6,580 nt of DNA. It comes from Planctomycetota bacterium (GTDB taxonomy: Bacteria > Planctomycetota > Phycisphaerae > WQYP01). Each line of letters opens with the position of its first letter. The stretch's first letter is position 1. This document shows positions 1 through 6,234 of the stretch, in pieces. A program made the translations under genes and the position numbers. The stretch lies in NCBI GenBank assembly GCA_021852225.1, contig JAJZOA010000099.1:1-6580 (forward strand), given 5' to 3'. Below the pieces are notes generated by a model that was not told the DNA's origin, did no database searches, and saw nothing but the letters and a program-made list of their open reading frames with translations.

Positions 1-3000
1 CGAGTTCCAGGCCGTTGATACTGGTCTGAATCCACCCATGAAGTGTCGGGTATACATATATCTGTCCGTTTGCTGAAACCTGGGAAAACAGCTTGCGATG
101 GCGTATGGGAACGGCGGGCACCGGCCGGGAAATGGTGGCTGCGTGTCCGGTTGGTGTGATGGCGTGTGGGCCGGCCGCGGACGTGGTGTTGGCGGTCCTG
201 GTCGCCGACGTCTTGACCGTCGCGGCGCCAATCGGCCGAGTGCCGGGGCCGCTGGTCGGGATGGCCGGTCCCGGCGCATTCCCGCCAATTGTGACCGGCT
301 TGGAATAGACCAGAAGACTAAACCCCATGGGAACCGGGTGCCGCGCGGAATCGGACCCGATGTTTCGGACCTCCATTTCCAGGCCGGTCAGCGGAACGTG
401 AATGTGCAGTAGTTTATCAACATATGTAATATCGCAACCGCTGACCACCACTCGCCCGACAGTCAGATGCGGCGGGGCGGAACCAGGCTGGTTCGATACA
501 AGGGTCGCTTCCGGCCGGGTGGAAACCAAATGCGCAGGTGGCGCGGAATGTGCCGCAGTCACAGCGACGCGATCTGCTTTGGTCAGACCGGGCGTCGGTG
601 CGGCGGCAACAGGGCCGGTCTGGGCCAAGGGCAGGCCGAGAATCGTGATCCGTTTTCCCTCTCGCAAAACAAATGCCTGTGGGGTAAGAATGTTGACCAG
701 CGGAATAGTCACAAAATGGCCCGGTTTCGAAATAGAGATTTTGTCCGCCTGAATCAGCTTGACTCCTGCCCATATTTTACCCCCGGCACGTCGGCGGAAT
801 GCCACGTTCTGGAGTTTCGCATCCACAGAGAACGGTTGGTTAAAATTAAACGAAACCGGTGAGGTGCGGTCCATTTGCATCTGGATGAACGCCTCGGCGG
901 TCAACTGGCCGTCCGTCAGGGCCGCCGGATTGAACACGTCGCCAAACGCCGGCACAAAGCGGCTGATGCCAGAACCCTTTAGTCCGGCAATATGCAATGT
1001 GGTCTGCAGGCGGGGCAGGTTGGCAAAGGGATGCAGGTGAAAGCCGATTACAAATTGATGGATCAGGCCCGCCGCACGGCCGGTCAGCCGCAGAGAGATC
1101 GCCGGATTTGATGCTGGCGTTTTACCCAGGCAGCGCAGTGGCTGCGTATTGGCCAGCAGCACATTGGTCAGATGAAGTGCGGGCCCGGTCGGAAGATTGC
1201 GGTTCGCCGATATTCGCCGGCCCGGCCCCGCAGTCGGAAAATTCACAAGGCGAATTGAATCCGCACGCAGACGCAACTTTTGCAGCGTAATCAGCGGCAA
1301 CACAGGAACCGTGGGCAGTCTGAACGCCCCGGTCATGGCGGGTTTTACCCGCACCGGACCCGCCGGGCGTAATGAATGACCCGCCACGCCCAAGCCCAGC
1401 AGAGACCAGTCCCCATTGTTCCGCCGCGATATCCGCAGAGAACGAACCGTTACTGCCGCCAGGTTAATGGCAAAGCGATGCGCGGCAGGGTCAAACCTCG
1501 CCATGCTCAGCGTTGCCCCGCTGATTTGCAGCAGGTGCCGCACGACTATTCCCGCCGGGCCATGCGGAACCGGATCAGGGATGGCATTCGACAAATCAAG
1601 TGATTTGAGCACCAACTGGCCGCCCATGCCACCCTTGGGATTGGGTTGCATTAAAAGACTGGCCGTCATTTGCAGCGACCCGTTGCGCAGCGTGGAATAC
1701 ATGTTGCGCGGCACGTAAGGTTCCAGGGGCGCGGCGGAAATGTGCTGCATGGCAACTGTCAGGGCGGCGCGCGTTTTGCCGCTGCGGGTTAGCGCAGCAA
1801 AACGCGACGTGACAGACATGTTTCCCAGCACGCCAGGAATCGTTGCCTGCATCGAAAAATGACTCCAATGCCGACCGGTGGTACGGCCCAGCACGATGTG
1901 GCTGGCGGCCGCTGTGGCGGAAATGTGAAGCGTTACCGGTCGGCAAACATCGGCATCCGTCCACAGAAACCCGCCTTTGTTGAGCGAAAATTTTTGCAGA
2001 AGAAAAAAACGGGCCGCGCCCGCCAGCGGCGGAACAGGCGCCGGCTGTACCGGCGGATTATTTGCGACAGAGCTTGCGGGTACAAACCGCAGACCCAGTG
2101 CCTCCAACTGACCCTGCTTTGTACGACCGATATGAATCCAGGGCTTGGTTGCACTGCAGTCTGCAATAGCCAGTCCGTGCGGTGAAACACGTACGCCGGA
2201 AATATTCAGAGCCGCCAGTGAGGCCAGCGTATCGGTTCCATTTTTCAGTAGAACATTTGCAGCTTGAAATTCCCCGTTATAGCCGGAAGCGGTCTTTTCC
2301 AGTTTGCCCTTAATTCCGGCAGACAGGTTTCCATCCATCATCAATGGTAAAATGCCTTGTGGCACAAGATAGGGGGCCAGCGGAGTTAAATTCATTTGGC
2401 TGGCGGTTGCGGAAAGTCCAAAGCCGAGGCTGTTCTTCCGGGGCAGCAGTTTGCCGGTCAGGTCCGCACTTTGCAGCAGTCCCGGCGCGGCAATCCAGGC
2501 GTGAAAAATTCCGGTTTTTGGATGTGCCGACACACGCCCCATGTCCAGCAGGAAATTCTTCACCGAAAGTCCGCCGTGGGCGATGGAAAAGCTCCGAGCT
2601 ATTCCGGGAGCATCATCTTGAAAATGTATTCGGATATGGTGCCATAAAAATGAGTCCACCTGTATGCGTGGAAGCACCGTCGGTTCCGCCGGCCCGGACG
2701 GCTTGGCGGCGGTATTGCGCGGTCGTGTCGGCGGTATGGGGCGTCCCCGCAGACGCATGCCCAGCAGAGACAGATCGCCTGATTTCTCCCTTGTAATGGA
2801 AAAAACAGGGCCATCCACCAGCACGTTGCCAACCTCAAACCGGCCGGTCAAGGGGTTGACCCGCAGGGAGGAAAGTTCAATGCCCGGAAAATTCAGGAGG
2901 GTTTTTCCCTGATCGGCGAATACCAGGTGATGCAGGGAAAATCCCGCAGAAAGTGTGCCGTCCGCCGACCGCCCCACATTCGCCGCAGCCGCGAAATGCA

Positions 3001-4519
3001 GCGACCCATTGGCTAGTTCGCTGGTAAGGCCGGCCGCTTTGAGATACGGCTTAAGCGCGTTGGCGGTAATGCCCGCGGCCGTAAAATGGGTGTTTAATAC
3101 CGCCGGATGGGCAAATGGAAGGGATGAACCGGAAAGCGTAAAAGTTTGCGCCACGCCTGGTATGCTGCCATTTCCCTGCAGTTTCAGGTGAAAAGATGGT
3201 TGCCCCGGTAGACCGCCGGAATTGGTTGCGACAAGTGAATTTAAATTCAGTGTGATCGTGTTGGCGGGGACCACGGCGCGATCCAGCCAGGTCAATTGCA
3301 GGTCGCGCAGATGCACCGCCTGAATGCCGATGGCATAATGACCGGAGGTCTCTTTTGATTTCGCAACCACATGGGCCGCGGCTCGAAGCACGGGATTGGC
3401 TGCCACAGCCTTGGCCGCGACTTTCACGGCCACCGCGGTGCGTGGGCCTGGCGGTGCGGGCGTGGCGCGGGTTAAATTCAATCCTGCAAACTGGAACGTG
3501 CCCGCGCGGGTTCGCCGGGCGTAAAAATGGCATCCGTCCAATGCAATATCGCTTAAATTCAGCAGTTTACCCTTCAATTCCGCGGCAAGAGCCAACTTCC
3601 CAACACCCAGCGCAGGCTGCCCGTCCGCGGATAAAAGAAGGTCCGTGACACTGCATGAAGCCGCAAGGGCTGGGTGCGGTCCCGACAGTACGCGAAGCTG
3701 GCACTGGGCTGCGGCATGAAGTGAAAGGTTGCCCGCGGTTGGAACCAGCCCAAGCGGGCGCAGATAACCGGCGACAGGCTTTAAATGCAGGCCAATCATA
3801 AAAATATGGGCGTGCGCCGAAAGCGTCGACGCGGTATTGGTAAAAGTTCCTCCCACGCGCAGAGTGTCAAGCATGGTACCCGACCAGAATGAGAGTCCGA
3901 AGCGGGTCGGTTTACCTTTTAAGCCCAGTTCCGACACGCGAATGTTCATGGCCAGGTGTGTGCGCACCGTGGGCCGAACGCTCTTATCAATGAGGTGCAG
4001 CTTCACATCTTCCAGCCGGAATGCGCGAATGCGCAACGGTGATGAAAGGGACCATTTGCCCGCCACGGTTGTGCCGCTTTGCGCTGGTGGCTTTGCCAGT
4101 AAAGCGTGCAGCAGCGGTCCGTTGCCGGACGAGTCACGCGTTATATAGATGTTAGCGCCATCAGCTTCTATCCGCCGAAGATACAGCCGGCCTATGAACA
4201 GTTGCAAAACAGAAACATTGCCGTGGCAATATTCACTTTTTATGACGGCCGGCCCGCCAGCCAGCGGACTTACTTTTATATCCCAGATGCTTAAATCCCC
4301 GCCCAGCACGCTTAGGCTTAGCCGCTGCCAGCTTGCTTTGAGCCCATAATAACCCAAGGCATGTTGCAGCACCGCCGGCAGAAGAACCAGCAGCGACAGT
4401 CGCAGAAGAATGACCGCCGCGCCCACCACCGCCAGAATGCGAATGCTGCGTCTTTTCCATTTGCCCGAAGGCGCGGCCTTAGCGCCGGAACTTGCGGACG
4501 GCTTATTGGTATTGGTCAT
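1..4519 (-). CDS. Giant AsmA-like (DUF748-type) membrane-anchored periplasmic protein, 3' end beyond window
   Basis: I translated the minus strand from the ATG at 4519-4517 and found 1506 codons with no stop up to the left edge, so the C-terminus is missing. Residues 20-24 (KWKRR) form a basic cluster before a single membrane segment at about 28-50, predicting a cytoplasmic N-terminus and a periplasmic body. Residues about 50-137 resemble the AsmA N-terminus: alternating hydrophobic strands, then a DG-x-x-I-x-ITR-x-x-SGN segment. Six modules follow, each opening with a short beta motif ending in Asp or a variant (D178, D413, D635, D855, N1093, D1368); five carry a later [PR][YF][LV]...G motif (Y252, Y492, Y717, Y935, F1188). 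AsmA-like proteins (TamB, YhdP, YdbH) are known to help move phospholipid between the two membranes; that role here is inferred. The start is fixed by an AAGGA 7 nt upstream and a 4-bp overlap with the lipoprotein gene. Family membership is fairly sure; the exact subfamily is less so. Confidence 0.82.
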   Translation of the reverse strand, partial: MTNTNKPSASSGAKAAPSGKWKRRSIRILAVVGAAVILLRLSLLVLLPAVLQHALGYYGLKASWQRLSLSVLGGDLSIWDIKVSPLAGGPAVIKSEYCHGNVSVLQLFIGRLYLRRIEADGANIYITRDSSGNGPLLHALLAKPPAQSGTTVAGKWSLSSPLRIRAFRLEDVKLHLIDKSVRPTVRTHLAMNIRVSELGLKGKPTRFGLSFWSGTMLDTLRVGGTFTNTASTLSAHAHIFMIGLHLKPVAGYLRPLGLVPTAGNLSLHAAAQCQLRVLSGPHPALAASCSVTDLLLSADGQPALGVGKLALAAELKGKLLNLSDIALDGCHFYARRTRAGTFQFAGLNLTRATPAPPGPRTAVAVKVAAKAVAANPVLRAAAHVVAKSKETSGHYAIGIQAVHLRDLQLTWLDRAVVPANTITLNLNSLVATNSGGLPGQPSFHLKLQGNGSIPGVAQTFTLSGSSLPFAHPAVLNTHFTAAGITANALKPYLKAAGLTSELANGSLHFAAAANVGRSADGTLSAGFSLHHLVFADQGKTLLNFPGIELSSLRVNPLTGRFEVGNVLVDGPVFSITREKSGDLSLLGMRLRGRPIPPTRPRNTAAKPSGPAEPTVLPRIQVDSFLWHHIRIHFQDDAPGIARSFSIAHGGLSVKNFLLDMGRVSAHPKTGIFHAWIAAPGLLQSADLTGKLLPRKNSLGFGLSATASQMNLTPLAPYLVPQGILPLMMDGNLSAGIKGKLEKTASGYNGEFQAANVLLKNGTDTLASLAALNISGVRVSPHGLAIADCSATKPWIHIGRTKQGQLEALGLRFVPASSVANNPPVQPAPVPPLAGAARFFLLQKFSLNKGGFLWTDADVCRPVTLHISATAAASHIVLGRTTGRHWSHFSMQATIPGVLGNMSVTSRFAALTRSGKTRAALTVAMQHISAAPLEPYVPRNMYSTLRNGSLQMTASLLMQPNPKGGMGGQLVLKSLDLSNAIPDPVPHGPAGIVVRHLLQISGATLSMARFDPAAHRFAINLAAVTVRSLRISRRNNGDWSLLGLGVAGHSLRPAGPVRVKPAMTGAFRLPTVPVLPLITLQKLRLRADSIRLVNFPTAGPGRRISANRNLPTGPALHLTNVLLANTQPLRCLGKTPASNPAISLRLTGRAAGLIHQFVIGFHLHPFANLPRLQTTLHIAGLKGSGISRFVPAFGDVFNPAALTDGQLTAEAFIQMQMDRTSPVSFNFNQPFSVDAKLQNVAFRRRAGGKIWAGVKLIQADKISISKPGHFVTIPLVNILTPQAFVLREGKRITILGLPLAQTGPVAAAPTPGLTKADRVAVTAAHSAPPAHLVSTRPEATLVSNQPGSAPPHLTVGRVVVSGCDITYVDKLLHIHVPLTGLEMEVRNIGSDSARHPVPMGFSLLVYSKPVTIGGNAPGPAIPTSGPGTRPIGAATVKTSATRTANTTSAAGPHAITPTGHAATISRPVPAVPIRHRKLFSQVSANGQIYVYPTLHGWIQTSINGLEL
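101..280 (-). other. Thr/Ala/Pro/Gly-rich insert within module six (residues about 1414-1473)
   Basis: About 60 residues almost without large hydrophobics, dominated by Ala, Thr, Pro and Gly with scattered Arg and His. Beta-type sequence resumes after it (from HRKLFSQV, residue 1474). It sits where the second motif of module six would be expected, 46-105 residues after D1368. The reading frame stays open and the plus strand shows nothing better, so I read it as coding low-complexity sequence, not intergenic DNA. Confidence 0.6.
470..616 (-). other. Pro/Ala/Thr-rich linker in the AsmA-like protein (residues about 1302-1350)
   Basis: About 49 residues of low-complexity sequence rich in Ala, Pro, Thr, Ser and Val, just before the opening motif of module six. 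It lacks the alternating hydrophobic pattern of the flanking beta modules, so it is probably a flexible linker. Shorter Pro-rich linkers precede other modules, near residues 352-359, 593-612 and 820-832. Confidence 0.6.
1397..1432 (-). repeat. Super-repeat marker motif, copy 3 (residues 1030-1041)
   Basis: ISRRNNGDWSLL, followed by G1042. It begins the third pair of modules. After it comes a Pro-rich linker and then the 3a opening motif, whose Asp is replaced by Asn1093, making this the most diverged half-module visible. Confidence 0.62.
2762..2797 (-). repeat. Super-repeat marker motif, copy 2 (residues 575-586)
   Basis: ITREKSGDLSLL, followed by G587. The preceding 20 or so residues also match copy 3 in pattern: L-[RS]-x-x-x-x-[LP]-x-x-x-[RH]-x-[FA] and an Asn a few residues before it. 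A 12-base identity (cccagcagagac on the plus strand) is shared with copy 3 and reflects the conserved SLLG codons. Confidence 0.65.
4109..4144 (-). repeat. Super-repeat marker motif, copy 1 (residues 126-137)
   Basis: ITRDSSGNGPLL. The same motif recurs at residues 575-586 (ITREKSGDLSLL) and 1030-1041 (ISRRNNGDWSLL), 449 and 455 residues apart. It marks the start of each pair of modules. In AsmA/DUF748-type proteins a strand followed by a G-[ND] turn at this place is typical (from memory). Confidence 0.65.
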
Positions 4520-4533
4520 GGCTGAATCCTTTT
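4516..4533 (-). promoter_or_regulatory. Ribosome binding site and ATGA stop-start overlap of the AsmA-like gene
   Basis: AAAAGGA (4533-4527) lies within the last codons of the lipoprotein gene, 7 nt before the ATG at 4519. The bases 4519-4516 read ATGA, so the start codon of the AsmA-like gene and the TGA of the lipoprotein gene share two bases. This is the classic arrangement for translational coupling by terminating ribosomes, and it sets the start codon firmly. Confidence 0.85.
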
Positions 4534-5958
4534 AAGAAAGGCCGCGTCGTTGGCGGCGTTGTCCAGCGCGGCGTTGCGGGCCTCGACGGAATCCAGCGGA
4601 TGGTAGCCGGGCGGGGCGAATCCGTGCCGTTTCAACCAGTCAAACGCGCCAATGCGGGCGTTCGGGGAAGTATCCTGAAGATAGATATAATTTTCCGCTA
4701 TGACCTGCCGCGTAAAAATTTTTCGCGAACCCAGGGCGCCGGCGATCTGGTCCAGAGAGGATGGGTGATAGGCCGCCTCGCCAATATGCAGCGCTAGAAC
4801 CGTTTGCAGGGCAGCGGGCAGCGGGGCCTTTTTCTGCATGGTATAAAGCAACTGATATGCGGCGCGGTCCATCCACCAGCCGAAGCGGGCTACGGTCAAT
4901 CCCGGGGCGATCTTGTGCAGTGAAGAGAACACCCGGTCGGCCAGAATTTTAAGCCCCGGCGGTTTCAGGGTAAGCGCGGCATCATCACACAGCCCGGCGC
5001 CGGTCTGACCCGCCAGATAAATAAGTGCCGCGCGGCGAACGTCTGCCTGTCGCACGCGGGTCAGCGCCTCAATCAGGTCCGGGCGGTTCAGGTGATTCAG
5101 TGGATTGGTTAATGCAGGCAGCGGCGCGGCGGCCGCGGCCATGCAGGTCTTTACCAGCGACTGATCTTTCAGGCCGGCTGGACGGATATGCAGTACCGCG
5201 GCCACCGCCTGTCCGCTGCCGGAAACAAATCGGAATGGAACTAAAAATGCCACATTCCCGCGCTGGTTGCCGGTTGCGGAAATGATTTGAGTTTCGCGAT
5301 TAAAGGTCAGTGTCCCGCGAATTGGTCCGGACGAAAACCGGGCCGCACCCAGGGCCAGCCGAAGCGATTTTAAGCCGCCCTTTCGCGGCAGCCAGGCTTC
5401 GATGCGAACGGATGGGCGATGTTTTTGGCCACCGGCACGCGCGGCGAACCGATATCCGTCACGCAGTTGAAAGCTGACCCAGCCCCCGGGAAATACCGCG
5501 GCCCGCATTGGTGAAAACCCTTCTACGGGGCCGCACGCATCCGCTAACTGCCGCGCAAATGATCCCGTGCCTGAAACCCGCGCGAACCGTGCGCCGCGCG
5601 TCAGGCGGCCGAAGGCAAGTGTCGCCCGCCGCCCGCGACGGGTCAGGACCAGCGAGGCTCGGCTGCTTAACGGCGCTAAAAGCCGGTCAGGCATACGCGG
5701 AAGGATAAAGAAATTCACCCGTACCACCAGGGCCAACGCGGAGCCGCCGGCGGGGGGCCGACCCGGCATAAACGCCACAGCGCCGGACAGCGGAGACCCC
5801 GCATGAATGACCAGACGCGTCGCCGCAATTGGTCGCTTTTGCTGCGCCACCGGATGCACTGCCTGACAGCCGGTCAGCAATAGCACCGTCGACGCGGCCA
5901 GACATGGCAGGAAGCACCTTAAGAAGTAACTTAAACGGTCAAAACACGAACGCATCAT
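4516..5958 (-). CDS. Predicted envelope lipoprotein of unrecognised family, upstream partner of the AsmA-like gene
   Basis: 480 residues. Residues 1-31 form a lipoprotein signal: Arg3 and Arg8, a hydrophobic core at about 16-28 and the lipobox LTGC with Cys31 as the lipidation site. Residue 32 is Gln rather than Asp, so by the E. coli Lol rule it would go to the outer membrane (inference). Residues about 45-275 look beta-rich, with short alternating hydrophobic strands, many Gly and Arg, and no motif I can name. From about 285 to 480 the protein looks alpha-helical and HEAT-like. It ends in a distinctive segment: an ENYIYLQD stretch at 422-429, then R-x-x-A-x-x-WL at 435-442, GYHPLDS at 451-457 and R-x-x-AL at 461-465. 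I associate this ending with planctomycete proteins, from memory only. Tandem ATGs at 5958 and 5955 both fit the Shine-Dalgarno. It is the first gene after a promoter and overlaps the AsmA-like gene by 4 bp. No enzymatic function can be claimed. Confidence 0.88.
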   Translation of the reverse strand: MMRSCFDRLSYFLRCFLPCLAASTVLLLTGCQAVHPVAQQKRPIAATRLVIHAGSPLSGAVAFMPGRPPAGGSALALVVRVNFFILPRMPDRLLAPLSSRASLVLTRRGRRATLAFGRLTRGARFARVSGTGSFARQLADACGPVEGFSPMRAAVFPGGWVSFQLRDGYRFAARAGGQKHRPSVRIEAWLPRKGGLKSLRLALGAARFSSGPIRGTLTFNRETQIISATGNQRGNVAFLVPFRFVSGSGQAVAAVLHIRPAGLKDQSLVKTCMAAAAAPLPALTNPLNHLNRPDLIEALTRVRQADVRRAALIYLAGQTGAGLCDDAALTLKPPGLKILADRVFSSLHKIAPGLTVARFGWWMDRAAYQLLYTMQKKAPLPAALQTVLALHIGEAAYHPSSLDQIAGALGSRKIFTRQVIAENYIYLQDTSPNARIGAFDWLKRHGFAPPGYHPLDSVEARNAALDNAANDAAFLKRIQP

Positions 5959-5963
5959 GCGAA

Positions 5964-5969
5964 TCCTTA
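5964..5969 (-). promoter_or_regulatory. Ribosome binding site of the lipoprotein gene
   Basis: TAAGGA on the minus strand lies 5 nt before the ATG at 5958 and 8 nt before the ATG at 5955. The spacing slightly favours the second ATG, but either start gives the same signal peptide apart from one Met. Confidence 0.7.
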
Positions 5970-6000
5970 GCTACATTCAGATTCCCCCGGCCGCCATTTA

Positions 6001-6021
6001 CTATTTTACTCCCTATTTTAC
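6001..6021 (-). repeat. 9-bp direct repeat with 12-bp period at the promoter
   Basis: GTAAAATAG occurs at 6021-6013 and again at 6009-6001 on the minus strand. The first copy contains the proposed -10 box. The second lies at the expected transcription start and could be a second -10 or part of a protein binding site. It may also be a chance product of AT-rich sequence. Confidence 0.5.
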
Positions 6022-6043
6022 GTCAGCGGAAATCCCGGCTCAA
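6015..6043 (-). promoter_or_regulatory. Sigma70-type promoter for the lipoprotein/AsmA-like operon
   Basis: On the minus strand, TTGAGC (6043-6038; 4 of 6 to TTGACA) is separated by exactly 17 bp from TAAAAT (6020-6015; 5 of 6 to TATAAT). This lies in the most AT-rich patch of the gap between genes. Transcription would start near 6008, giving a leader of about 50 nt before the lipoprotein ATG. A second TAAAAT at 6008-6003 could serve as an alternative -10, but its -35 (TTCCGC at 17 bp) is poor. Whether this host's housekeeping sigma factor uses these consensus boxes is assumed. Confidence 0.55.
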
Positions 6044-6234
6044 GTTGGACACCTTTTTAGCAAGATTGGGCACCGGCGAGTTTTAATCGCAGACGGCACA
6101 GGCTGCGCGGGCGGCGAAAATAGCTCGTTGTTCCGGGCAATGTGCGCCCTTGATATGTGTCATCCATACCCATGGGAGTTTTAATTGGGTTGTTCCGAAC
6201 TGTCACCACAGCACCCTTCCGGCAGGTCATACCT

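Larger units (their letters stand above)
98..4036 (-). repeat. Six protein-level modules within the AsmA-like gene
   Basis: Divergent repeats visible only after translation. The opening motif has alternating hydrophobic residues followed by a hydrophobic or aromatic residue near an Asp. It ends at D178 (LHLID), D413 (LTWLD), D635 (IHFQD), D855 (FLWTD), N1093 (IRLVN, Asp lost) and D1368 (ITYVD); spacings are 235, 222, 220, 238 and 275 residues. The second motif ([PR][YF][LV] followed 12-16 residues later by G-x-L) is centred on Y252, Y492, Y717, Y935 and F1188, 74-95 residues after each opening motif. The sixth module's second motif is replaced or displaced by a low-complexity insert. Such serial beta modules fit the repeating groove architecture known for AsmA-like proteins. 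Confidence 0.7.
5959..6234 (-). other. Intergenic region, 276 bp
   Basis: No credible gene on either strand. Its left part (about 5960-6043) holds the Shine-Dalgarno and promoter of the downstream operon. The right part (about 6044-6234) should contain the 3' end of the preceding transcript, but I find no GC-rich hairpin followed by a T-run. The best candidate is a weak CTGT-GGTG-ACAG stem shortly after the stop codon, with no T-tract. Confidence 0.6.

Noticed and set aside
101..280. Possibility that the AsmA-like gene ends before this low-complexity region and that it is non-coding
   Set aside because: The frame has no stop through it, and beta-type protein sequence resumes after residue 1474, so continuous coding is the simpler reading.
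93..4460. Many open frames of 60-160 codons on the plus strand and in the other minus frames across this stretch
   Set aside because: They lie inside one uninterrupted 1506-codon minus frame with AsmA-like sequence. Their translations are Arg/Pro/Cys-rich, lack domains and mostly lack Shine-Dalgarno sites, as expected for shadows in GC-rich DNA.
5959..6234. Possible intrinsic terminator or small RNA between the two transcription units
   Set aside because: Only short stems (4-5 bp) are visible, such as CTGT/ACAG and CGCAG/CTGCG, and none is followed by a run of T on the minus strand.
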